Source of the DNA: Arenicola marina
Taxonomy: Eukaryota; Annelida; Polychaeta; Arenicolidae
Assembly: GCA_964019135.1 (NCBI GenBank)
Contig: OZ025263.1
Location: 25,047,639 to 25,111,638, forward strand
Reading direction: 5' to 3'
DNA: 64,000 nucleotides
The position numbers were made by a program, and so were the translations under genes. The notes beneath the pieces are model-generated. The model saw only the letters and a list, made by a program, of their open reading frames with translations, was not told the origin of the DNA and did no database searches. Every line of letters starts with the position of its first letter. Within the stretch, counting starts at the first letter, position 1. This document shows positions 46,916-57,250 of the stretch, piece after piece.

Positions 46916-47181
46916 TTCCTTGGCGAGCATATTTCATAAGCTGCCGTCTGGATACTTCACTGAATTGCGGCCATAAGCTGCTATTTTAATGTGTGACCTA
47001 AATATAGAAAGGCTTGATACGTCTACGAGAAGACACAGCACGCCTCTGCCTCAGTCTCAGTGCGATGGTGACCCCGTGAAGTATTAAGATGTTCATCTAA
47101 CGATGTTCAGTACATGCTTAATGCTCATCCATGCCTATTGGCGACCTTCATATGTGAACTACATCATGACTATACGACGGA

Positions 47182-47424
47182 ATGCTTCGCCAGAACCCGG
47201 ATCTGCCATTACTTGCAGAGATGACCAAAGCACGTAAGCTAAACATCCCTTCCCACGTGATTAACGGCCAGGACAACAGTCCGGTCGACCCACCCATTCA
47301 AGCCACTATACACCCACCCACTGAAGTCAAGCTTCACATGAGCATAATGCTTGCTTCCTCTGCCTTGCCATGCCCATTGATCGGGCATTGTCTGTGGCAC
47401 GTATGCCTGTTGTGTACCGCCTCC
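47182..47424 (+). other. Conserved block with short open frame (B1)
   Basis: The frame reads MLRQNPDLPLLAEMTKARKL, then NIPSHVINGQDNSPVDPPIQ and ATIHPPTEVKLH before the two copies part. The B3 copy (55571-55930) matches at all but four of the first 52 residues. The nucleotide differences I can see in this stretch mostly change amino acids, which argues against coding selection. No family recognised. Confidence 0.25.
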
Positions 47425-47642
47425 TGACTTCAGCAGTCGCCGCGCGGTGGAGCGTGAAGGCCACCTAGTGACAGGCTCCGAGCCACGTCAGGCTGAGCGG
47501 GCATAAAGGATATCAGCGAGAACACAGCGAACCCACGCGCGTAACGATGACCCTTACCGCACACATGGGGTATGTGTGTTTGGAAACAGTATGCATGCCA
47601 GGCTCCCAGAAATAACGGATAAAAAAGGAGACTTTTGTTATG

Positions 47643-48290
47643 TACAGTCAGACCTCGTTTATCCGACACTCAGAAATCCGGTTAACCGACACAGTTCGAC
47701 TTGTAACGGATTTCCCCAATGCTAATTTCTTTAATCCGTTCGCTTTCATACACCGACACGGCTTTTCTGCAACCAAAGTGTTTATTTTTCTCGTTGATCC
47801 GACCAATGGGCCGTGAAGCCGCTTTGTGTTATTGGCTGTCGCTCCATTTGATGAGATAAGTGGCCTGCTGACAGTTGACAAAGGATTAACACTGAGTGGT
47901 ATCTTTGGTTTTTTTAATCGCTTTCAAGCATCGACACCGAAAAGTGAAGCAAATGTCACCTCCAATAAGTGTTTGAACAGCGAAGTGGGTCATAATTGTT
48001 TCCATTTCTTCCCACTATGTTTCAGTTATGGTCTGATATTGTTGCCTCAAACGCTTAACAAATAGCTACACCACTGTTTCAGTATGAAAGAACAATAATA
48101 TCATGCAGCATAGAAAAAGACATAAAATCTCAAAATACAACAATTTGGAACACTCTCTTAAAATGACTGCATGCCATACATTTGTAATTAAATTAATATA
48201 AACCCAAATTTCTTAGGTGCATATTTAAATCACTGTTAAATATTTCGGAAAAGCCCTGCATTGGAAGATTTTTTATTGCAGGTCTGACTT
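47643..48290 (+). mobile_element. Pogo/Tigger-like non-autonomous relic
   Basis: The left end, after a TA, is CAGTCAGACCTCGTTTATCC then GACAC, the typical terminus of pogo/Tigger-type (Tc1/mariner superfamily) elements. The right end AGGTCTGAC at about 48279-48287 is a decayed inverted match. The 640-bp interior has no transposase frame. In B3 (56035-56080) the same left end survives but the interior and right end are gone. Confidence 0.65.
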
Positions 48291-48490
48291 TGAGCGCCGT
48301 TTACGTGACACCTATCCACATTCCTTTTAATTTCCGATTTTATTCCAGGATAATAAATGTTGTGGATAACACTATAGATAACGCACCACCTGCACGTAAT
48401 TAGAGAGCGAAAACGTCATTTTTGTAAGTTTAGCTGCGCAACTAAAGCGGAGAGACAAAAATGCCTCAGTCGCTAATTGCCGGCAGGTAA

Positions 48491-48720
48491 GTGTAGAGGT
48501 CCAAGAATTGCTGACACCGGGCGAGCGTTGTATGAGATCTGCTACATGTGACACTGACGGGCAGACAGTTCGCCGTATGTCCCCGTACAGGCGTCACCAG
48601 AAATGTAGATGCCCAAGCAGTGCAGACATCTTGTGAGAGCTGTGCGCGAGCTGCTGCATGTGACAATGATTGGCATGTGGTTCGCCGTATGTTCCCGTAC
48701 AGGGGTCACCAGGTAGGTGG
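48491..48720 (+). repeat. 113-bp tandem duplication (B1)
   Basis: Two copies (from 48491 and 48604) of a unit running from GTAGAGGTCCAAGNANTG through CATGTGACAATGA to CGCCGTATGTCCCCGTACAG and GTCACCAG. B2 also has two copies (52498-52690) and B3 has one (56288-56405). Confidence 0.85.
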
Positions 48721-48946
48721 GTCCTCAATAAAGACTATAGCGCGCCGGCCAAAACAGGCGTTCCGTCTGTACATATATTTTAGGAAGATTCGCCCATTGA
48801 TAAGATATGGCTGCAGTCAAACATTTACGCATACTGTTACAGATAGAGTGAGAGATACAAATAGTCGTCATTTCGCTCGCGGCGTCATCCCCTATTAATT
48901 CTTCCGCTTATGATGCCTTCACGTACCGTTCCGACGCCATCCTATT

Positions 48947-49381
48947 GTCTAAACTGCACATTAATTTTCAAGAATGTACTGTTTTAGCAAGCTGATTAAT
49001 AAATAGCAAGTGACTCAAGGAGACCAAGCTATTTTCCTGTTCAACAATCTTCCTTCTGTTACAAAATTGACAGTCGCAGTCGATGCCAATTCTGAACAAT
49101 CAGTGAGCTTTTCTTAAACAAGTCACAACTTAATGGATGTTGGACTGGAAGCTTGACGCCCGATGGAAAGTTCTAGCAAAAACAGATAAATATTTCTCTT
49201 CAAAACAAGCGATCACAAAATCCATTTTTAGCAACTGAAATTGAGATTATATGTAATTCACATGAAAAATATATACCGACATTTCTTTATATGCTATAAT
49301 CACACTAGAAACCATTTTTCTTTCTCGTGAATCCCACGAAACTTCTTTTGCAAAGCGTATCCTATCCATCAACAACGCACT
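48947..49381 (+). repeat. 435-bp direct repeat, copy 1
   Basis: Starts TTGTCTAAACTGCACATTAA and ends TATCCATCAACAACGCAC. The second copy is 50454-50889, about 80-85 percent identical. Contents include TGGAAGCNNGACGCCCGATGG. No coding region. Confidence 0.8.
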
Positions 49382-49524
49382 TAAAGAGGTATTCATTCAT
49401 TCTTGAAATCATATGTACTCGGCTCGCACCTCGTAATTCTTTTTCAAAGATGTATTGTTACATAGGCATTCTCCTTACCAGCAGCCTGCAGCAATAGTCC
49501 TCTCTCAATAAAGAGGTTCACTCA

Positions 49525-49760
49525 TTGAGAACGTCTCGATACAAAGATTCATCCTCGGATAACATTGCAATATGGACATTCATCCTTACAGAAATTCATC
49601 CACTCAGTATACGTTTTGCAAATATTCATCATGGAGGAGATCGCTATGCAAAGATTCATCCCATGAGGAAATCGCAGTACAGATATTCATCTCGTGATGA
49701 CATCACGATATAGAGATTCTCATTCTCACAGGACATTGCGCTACGTAGATTCTTTCGCTC
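49525..49760 (+). repeat. Phased 30-31 bp degenerate repeat (B1)
   Basis: About eight units of the form ATCGCNATACAAAGATTCAT plus CCCNTGANGAC. Conserved core AGATTCATCC alternates with variable bases. It ends with GATTCTCATTCTCACAGGAC, also found in the other B copies. Confidence 0.75.
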
Positions 49761-50453
49761 AACACGTGCAATATGTATCAGATCTTATTTTTCGCTCTTT
49801 ATTAACCGTCTGTCTCGGGTTTTGCCTTTTATTACCCCGAGATCCCCTCTTCGTGGTGCTTGGAAATCTCCCACCGAGAGTGTTGTGAGAACAATAAAGG
49901 TCAACAGAGAGCAATACTACCAATAACAATACATTATCCACCCACGTGGCGGCCAAGCTTAACAAAACGCGCCGGGGGCCAAAGAGCCTTGGTCAACAGT
50001 GCCATCTCCAATTATCATAAACCAGTTCCTTATTGAGGTAATACATGACCTTTGATGATATTTCTTGGGGGTTTAGGTCCGAGTGAGCGGCATTGCTGCA
50101 GCTGAAGCGACGTGGGTGGAAACCCTATATACCTACAAGTGTGACCCGAGAAGGAGTCCTCCTTCTCCGCCTGAATGCACCAGCTCCCCCCCCCCTTCCT
50201 CCCCACAGGGATAGCAATATCCATGGCCATAACTGTAACTAATGACTCTTCCGCATCCGGGCGCACTGGCCATTATTAGGGAAAAAGGGATGATACAATT
50301 TATTCTTGGTTGTTATACTGCACCCTCCGGTCCTATCGGTACTTCCTGGAGATGATTACATTGCTGGGGACAAATAACATTTAGATGTTTAATGAAAAGG
50401 ATCCGATCTTTTCAATGAAAAGCGACCACACTCTCCGATCACAACGATCTCGC

Positions 50454-50889
50454 GTTGTCTAAAATGTACATTAATTTTCAAGAATGTACTGTTTTCGCGA
50501 GCTGATTAATTATGCTTGACTCAAAGAGTTCAAACTATTCTGTTGTGCAATCTTCCTTCGGTTATGAAATCGACAATTGCAGTCAATGCCAATCATGAGC
50601 AATAAGTGAGCTTCACTGAAACATGTCACAACCATAATGGATGATGGATTGGAAGCTGGACGCCCGATGGCAAGCTCCAGCGAAAACAGATACACATTTC
50701 TCTTCAAAATAAGTGTAGATCACAAAACACATGTTTAGAAACTGAAATGTGTAATATATGTAATATGTCATATGTAATTCGTATGCAAAATACCGACATT
50801 TCCTTATATCCCATAATCACATTAGAAATAATTTTTCATGAATTCCAATAAACTCATTTTCAAAGCGTATTCTATCCATCAACAATGCA
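50454..50889 (+). repeat. 435-bp direct repeat, copy 2
   Basis: Joins B-unit sequence right after TTGTCT; B2 and B3 continue differently after the same TTGTCT (53819, 57704). Confidence 0.8.
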
Positions 50890-52497
50890 CAAGGTGTTCC
50901 TTGTTTCAAACGGCATAGCAACATCGCAGCGTGTCGTGTCATTTCAATGTCCAATAATTTGCGTCATATTCAACATTCAAATGGCAATTATCGTCTGCAT
51001 AATGACACATATTCCATGAAAGTGGCCCACGCGCCTTGATGCGAAAGACGATTTCATTCTTGCAATCTGTAGATGAACTAAACTGACTTGATTGATATAT
51101 TATTGCATTGTCTTGTTATTATACTTGTGCCAAGAGAGGAGCACATGTTCCACTGTATCTGGGGCAACGGCATGTGAATACCGCCTTCCGGAGTATCGTT
51201 TGTGTTCAGTCTGTATACGTGTTCTGCTTGTCTCCTTTTAAAATCTCTACCTATGTCTATACTCCAAATGCTGTCTGCCTCCTTCAACGGTCAGACGGTA
51301 TTTTCGCTCACATATACCTCCATCGTTGTCTGTTCTTCTATCGTCTCTCACAGTGGGTCTTTCAATGAGTTCTTCCATTCTGCCTCCGCATCTCTTCGTT
51401 TTCTTCCTTCACTGTCTTTCACTTACCACTTCCTTTTATAGCGCCATGTCAGCAAACCTGAATTGTGTGAGTGCACACTGCCCCCTCGTTCCCTGTAGCC
51501 TCCCAATACACCATCCTCAGCAGTTAAAGTGCAACTTAACGACCATCACACGGTTTTTATCTGCCTTCATTGGCGAATAAAACAATGCTTTCCGTGGAAC
51601 TCATGAATTGCCTTATACCTCGTTTTTGGCCTGGATGAAAACTGCATATTGCAGTTGGTGGCATCAGCGTTACTGTCTCGCGGGTAGACACATACCCCAT
51701 GTATCGCTCACTCAGCGGGCGCCTTCTTGCTTCCACAATTGCTGGTCTATGTACTGCCCAGAGTCGATGTTTTACTGTTTCTGACTATTAGTCAACTGAC
51801 GCCCAGCCGTGGCATCTTTGCTGACTCCGAAAGCTATGCGTTGCCAATGCGTGGCCATTAAGAGCTAACTAAGCTTACGAGCCCCAATTGCTCGGCTAAA
51901 TTAACCAGCATAAAATACCTGATATTTACAAGCTGTCGAAAGTAGTTTTATGACCTCGGCGCCACAGACTCTTACTAGTGGGAAAGCCCCTTCGGGCAGC
52001 GTGACCACGCAGGGAATATCGTGTTGTGGAAGTGTTGATCGATGGCGACCGTGCTTAACGGAAAGGGTTAAATACCAGTTCGCATTGAGAGTTGGATGTC
52101 CAGGTCTAATGCTCACAGCTTCGAATCACAACGGAGGGGTATATAGGCAAAAGACAAGACCGGCGCCTCCCCTGGATATGGTTAGAAAGGGGACAGGGGG
52201 CGATGTTGGAGGTAGGCATACAAATGCATATAAGTCACATGCACACCTGAGAGCTATAGAAGCACTCCACGCACAGAATAGTCATTGTTTCCGTTGTTGC
52301 ATTCAGCCATCGTTCAGGTTCTCGGAACTGTTTTCCCGCGGTCGCAAAGTCTACCCCTGGTCCAACCATTACCGCGAACATATTCACCAGTATGTATAGA
52401 TGACGGGACCTAATTTGTCATTCTAGGTAAGGAACCAGAGCCGAGAGACAAAAAAGCCTCAGTCTGTTAGCGCGGCAGTTATGGGTGTTTAATGAGG

Positions 52498-52690
52498 ATT
52501 TCCAAGAAGTGCAGACACCGGGAGAGCGCTGTGTGAGATCTGCTACATGTGACAATGACGGGCAGACGGTTCGCCGTATGTCCCCGTGCACGCGTCACCA
52601 AAAATGTAGAGGTCCAAGCAGTGCAGACATCTGGTGAGAGCTGTACGAGAGCTGCGTATGTTCCCGTGCAGGGGTCACCAGGTAGGTGGG
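52498..52690 (+). repeat. 113-bp tandem duplication (B2)
   Basis: Two copies; the second is shortened (GAGAGCTGCGTATGTTCCC), so it lacks the CATGTGACAATGA part. Confidence 0.8.
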
Positions 52691-52914
52691 TCGTCAATGA
52701 AGACTATGCTGCGCCGGCAAAAAAAGGCATTCCGTTTGTACATATAGGCATACTTTAGAAAGATTCGCCCATTTACAACATAGGGCTGCAGTCAAACATT
52801 TACGTATAATGTTGCAGAGAAAGTGAGAGAGATAGGTGATTGTCATTTCACTCGCAGTGTCGTCCTGGATCAATTCTTTGGCTTGGGATCTCAGACGCAT
52901 GCAGCAAAAGGTCC

Positions 52915-53115
52915 AGTCCCAATATAGGGATTCATACCAATGGGACGTTGAAATAGAGAGATTCATCCCCTGAGTACATCCCCATACAAAGATTTATCCC
53001 TAATGACATCGCAATAAATATATTCATCGCCTGGTGACATCGCAATAAAGAGGTTCATCCAGTGATGACGTCACGATACAGTGATTCTCATTTTCACAGG
53101 ACATCGCGCTTTATG
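52915..53115 (+). repeat. Phased 30-31 bp degenerate repeat (B2)
   Basis: About seven units, including GATGACGTCACGATACAG, where the unit happens to carry a perfect TGACGTCA. Confidence 0.75.
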
Positions 53116-53823
53116 GATCATTTCACTCAAAGCGTGTAATATGAATCAGGTATTATCTTCCGTTCTTTATTAACCGTGTCACTCGGGTTTTGTCTGTTAT
53201 TAACCAGCGGTCCACACTTCGTGGTGCTTGGAAATCTTCCGCTAAGACTGTTGTGACAACAATGAAGGTCAACAGAGAGCGATACGACCAACAACAATGC
53301 GTAGCGGCCAAGCGTAGCAAAACGCGCCGGCCGGCAAAGAACCTTGGCTTTCACTTAACAGCGCCATCTCCTATTATCATAAATCAGTTTCTTATTGAGG
53401 TGATACATGACCTTTGATGATATTTCTTGGGGTCTTAGGACCTGAAGCGGCTGAAGCGGCGTGGTTGGAAATCCTATATACCTCTAAGTGTGATCCGAGA
53501 AGTGGTCCGCCTTGCCCACCTTCATCCGTCCTCCCTCCTCCCACGCAGGGAAAGCGATACCCATGGCCATAACTGTAAATAACGACCCCACCCCTCCTCT
53601 GCATCTGAACACACCGGCCATTATTGGGGAGAAAGGGATGATACTATTTACCCTCTGGTGTTATGCTGCACCCTCCAGTCGTGTCGATACGTCCTGGAGA
53701 TGACTATATTGATGGGGTCAAATGGCGTCCACATTTTTTAAGAACAAGCGACTGCACTCTCCCGCAAAACGATATCGCGTTTTGCTGATAATTACAGCAT
53801 TCTCCTTTTCAACATGGTTGTCT

Positions 53824-54190
53824 CGGCCACCGAGAGATGGCCTGGCAGGGTCTTGGCCACAGAGGGCTGGCCTAGGATGGCCTTGGCCACAGAGGGCTGG
53901 CCTGGGAGGGTCCTGGCCACATAGGGCTGGCCTGAGAAGGTCTCGGCCATAGAGGGCTGGTCTGGGATGGTCTTGACCACGGAGGGCTGTCCTGGGAGAG
54001 TCCCGGCCACATCGGGCTGGCTTGGGATGGTCTCAGCAACCGAGGGCTGGCCTAGAAGGGTTTCAGCCATCGAGGGCTCGCCTGGTAGGGTTTCGGTCAC
54101 AGAGGGATGGTTTAGAAGGGTTTCAGCCATAGAGGGATGGCCTGGGAGGGTCTCGGCAATAGAGTGGTCGCCTGGGAGATGGCTTACATC
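53824..54190 (+). repeat. 30-bp minisatellite, about 12 diverged copies (A5)
   Basis: Units of GGCCACAGAGGGCTGGCCTG plus GGAGGGTCTC. They are much more diverged than the A1 array and probably represent the ancestral state. Frame-preserving length gives long but meaningless frames on both strands. Confidence 0.9.
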
Positions 54191-55310
54191 ACAGGGGTTC
54201 AGGGATGCAAGGCGGGGGTGGGTGGTTTGGCGGGTGGGGGGAGGAGGGGTAAACTTACTCAACCCGAAGACACAATGAGCCGTTAATCGATTCCTTGGAT
54301 GATTCGGTCTTCAGAGAAACGATCAGAGCGGCATGAATACTGTACACAAATGCGCTTGCGTGACCTCTGGTGTCGCAGATGTCTTCAATGATGTTGTGAG
54401 GAAAGCTGACTACGTGGTGCATCTTTCAGTGATGCATTTACGCAGCCAGGTGCCACCAGGTGCCGCCACTATACCTCCCGTAAGGTCATCATAACCCAGA
54501 ATCTCCGTGTGGTGGCGCGCCGTAAATATAACGAGGCAAGGCAAAAACATTTAGGAAAATAGACAAGACTCACAGAACCAGGATTTTAGAGGCCCTTGCA
54601 GGTGGCAACAAGTGCATTCCTGAATGGCCAATAACCCACGTTTTCCAGTGTATTGCCCCGAAGCGCACTTTGTGCCTGACGCGACCTACCTTCGATCTGA
54701 TGATTTTATACACCAACACCGCTCTTGCTCATATTTGAATAAAGGTCGTGACTACGAATCCAACACCATTTAATTGTTCCCGGATTTTTATTGACCCAAT
54801 TTTACTAATATGTACGCATTACTCACATTTCATTTCATTTCCGCTGCCATGAAAATAGAAGTCTGGTTACGCCAGCACTCAGGATCATATAATTGAACCG
54901 TAAGCTAAATTGGCATTAGGCTTGCTACTATTACTGAGTTGGCGTTGTTTTTACATCTAGCTAATAAGCGAATCCCGTTGTTGCCTGAATAGCAATATAT
55001 GTCAAAATAAGCTAGGTTTTTTTTAGCGTCGATATGTAAAAGTCACCAATAAACATTAGCACAAGTGCAAATGACCGGCAATGAGAACATGAGATAATGA
55101 GATATAAGTGCATATGATAATGAAATTAGAACAACTTTGCATCGTATCTTTATACCATATCCATTGGATATGTGGCATCATGTACATGAATTGCAGTGAC
55201 ACAACCACAAATCCAAAATCGACCGCATGAATTCTTTTGAATGCCTTGGCAGATTTGGCTTCTTGCTGATTTGGCTTTTTTTGTGGTTAGGCTTCTTGGT
55301 GATTTGTTTC
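53824..55310 (+). repeat. Family A fragment A5 between B2 and B3
   Basis: Begins inside the 30-bp minisatellite and follows A4 from AGATGGCTTACATCACAGGG (54176) and AATGAGCCGTTAATCGATTC (54274) to the same exit point, CTTCTTGGTGATTTGTTT (55291-55308). Then B3 begins. Confidence 0.85.
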
Positions 55311-55570
55311 CTTTGCGGGCATATTTCATAGGCTGTTGCCTGGATACTTCACTGAATTGCGGCCATAAGCTGGTGTCTTAACGCGTGGCCTACATATAGA
55401 AAGGCTTGATACGTCCGAGAGAAGACACACCACGCCTCTGCCTTAGTCTGATTGAGATGGTGACTCCGTGAAGCATTAAGATTGTTCATGTGACGAGGTT
55501 AATTACATGCTTAATGCACATCCTTATTGGCGACCTTCATATTTGAACTACATCATCACTATTTGGCGGA

Positions 55571-55930
55571 ATGCTCAGTCAGAACCCTGATCTGCCATTA
55601 CTTGCAGAGATGACCAAAGCATGTAAGCTAAACATCTCTTCCCACGTGATTAACGGCCAGGACAACAGTCCGGTCGACCCACCCATTCAAGCCACTATAC
55701 ACCCACCCACTCAGGTCAAGCTTCACATCTTCCGCTGCCTTACCCTGCCCATTGATCGGGCATTGTCAGTGGCACGTATGCCTGTAGTGTGCCGCCTCCT
55801 GACTTCAGTAGTCGCCGCGCGGTGGAACGCGAAGGCCACCTTGAGACAGGCTCCGAGCCACGCCATGATGAGTGGGCATTTAGGGAATCAGCGAGAACAC
55901 AGACTTCTCGCAGGACTACCACGCGCGTAA
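55571..55930 (+). other. Conserved block with 119-codon open frame (B3)
   Basis: Continues past the part shared with B1 as RALSVARMPVVCRLLTSVVA and ARWNAKATLRQAPS. No signal peptide, membrane segment or known motif. B1 does not keep the frame after residue 52. Most likely chance. Confidence 0.2.
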
Positions 55931-56619
55931 CGCTGACCCTTATCGCACACATGGGGTATGTGTGTTTTAAAGCAGTCTGCAGGCGAAGTTCCTCCCAGAA
56001 ATACCTGATCAAAAAAGAAGACATTTGTTATGTACAGTCAGACCTCGTTTATCCGACACCCGGAAGTCCCGCCTTTGGTCGCCATTTACGGGACAACTAT
56101 CCACATTCCTTGTACTTTCCGATTTTATTCCAGGATGTTAAATTTTGCGGATGGCGCTATAGATAACGCACCACCTGCACGCCATTATAAGGTGTAGCGA
56201 CCAATTTTTTGTAATTTCAGCTGCGCAACTAGCACGGAGAGACAAAAATGCCTCAGTCGCTAATCGCCGGCAGGGTATGGGTGTTAAATGTAGAGGTCCA
56301 AGAAGTGCAGACACCGGGTGAGCACTGTATGAGAGCTGCCACATGTGACAATGACGGGCAGGTGGTCCACCGTATGTCCCCGTGCTGGGGTCACCAGGTA
56401 GGTGGGCAGTCAATGTCAGCACCTCGTCAGCAATGATACGTCTCGTCCGTACATATTCTTTAGGAAGATTCGGCCTGTTACAACATACGACTACTGTAAA
56501 TCATCTTCGCTTAAAGCAATATACTTACATGCGTCATGTTAGATTTTTTTATATTTTAGAATCAAGACTAACAGTATCTCAAAATAATGATGCATATGTT
56601 CTACATTTCTTTCAGTCTG

Positions 56620-56850
56620 TAAAACAACAATCATAAAACTGCGCGCGCGCGGACGACATCACACAGAATATCAGAACAGCGAACAGGCGCGCAGGGATAT
56701 AAAGCCGGCCACCAACTTCTGCTCCGGTGAACTAATTGGTTCTCTCCGGATAGCCCACAAGCTTTCAGAATTTAAATTCAAGACAGAATATACTTATTTG
56801 ACAGGGAGGTTGGTAATACAACAAATTGCAGAATATATTGCTTTAACATT
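56620..56850 (+). other. TATA-bearing interspersed module (B3 copy)
   Basis: Begins TAAAACAACAATCATAAAAC, then (GC)n, then the core GAACAGCGAACAGGCGCGCA followed by GGGATATAAAGCCGGCCACC, then TTCTGCTCCGG and AGAATATACTTATTTGACA as in 41225-41585. Shorter than the A3 copy because the CGAAAT-rich part is missing. Confidence 0.55.
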
Positions 56851-56954
56851 GCAGAGAAATTGAGAGAGACAGATAATCATCATTTTACTCGCAGCGTCGT
56901 CCTGAAGTAATTATTTCACCTGTGATTTCAGCCTTCTGCAAACAGTCCGATGAC

Positions 56955-57250
56955 AATTAAGGGGTTCATTCCCCCAGGACGTTGCGATACAAAGATTCAT
57001 CCCCTGGTAACATCGAAATGAAAATATTCATTCTTGAGTACATTACCATACACAGATTCAACCCCCCTCAGTATACGTTATGCAAATATTCATCCTCTGA
57101 ACAAATCGTTACACAAAGATTCATCCCTGATGATATCGTATTAAACAGATTAGTCCCGTAAGCACATCTCTATCTAAAGATACATGACGTGATAACGTCA
57201 CGATACAGAGATTCTCATTCTCACAGGACATCGCGCTACAGAGATAATTT
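56955..57250 (+). repeat. Phased 30-31 bp degenerate repeat (B3)
   Basis: About ten units with the ACAAAGATTCATCCC core; the longest of the four arrays. Confidence 0.75.

Larger units (their letters stand above)
44081..46925 (+). repeat. Truncated unit A4 (family A, copy 4)
   Basis: Follows A1/A2 order from ATATGCCTATGAGGTGATGA (44087), through GATGAGCAGCTGACA (44668) and the minisatellite (45495-45620), to CTTCTTGGTGATTTGTTT (46901-46918). There A2 continues (22873-22890) into the (GT)n-(G)n tract, whereas this copy continues into family B. It contains the reverse-oriented MITE 45673-46091. No gene seen. Confidence 0.85.
46926..52435 (+). repeat. Family B unit B1
   Basis: Second large repeat family. 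Landmarks shared with B3: TAGAAAGGCTTGATACG (47003/55398), the GATCTGCCATTACTTGCAGA block (47200/55588), the TTTCCGATTTTATTCCAGGA block (48332/56118), the CAGTTAAAGTGCAACTTAAC type block (51519/58014) and GTGTTGATCGATG (52033/58499). With B2 and B4 it shares CATGACCTTTGATGATATTT (50045). It contains a pogo/Tigger-like relic, a 113-bp tandem duplication, the phased 30-bp repeat and a 435-bp direct duplication. No supported gene. Confidence 0.8.
52436..53823 (+). repeat. Family B unit B2 (short)
   Basis: Runs from GAGAGACAAAAAAGCCTCAG (52442) through the 113-bp duplication, the phased repeat (52915-53115), the TTAACCGTGTCACTCGGGTT type block (53169) and CATGACCTTTGATGATATTT (53405), to TTGTCT at about 53819. 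There it jumps into family A minisatellite. No gene seen. Confidence 0.8.

Noticed and set aside
49525-49760. CRISPR-like array of spaced repeats
   Set aside because: Repeats are degenerate, the linkers are not distinct spacers of constant length, and the DNA is of animal type.
53792-54262. 156-codon minus-strand frame
   Set aside because: Lies entirely across the diverged 30-bp minisatellite.
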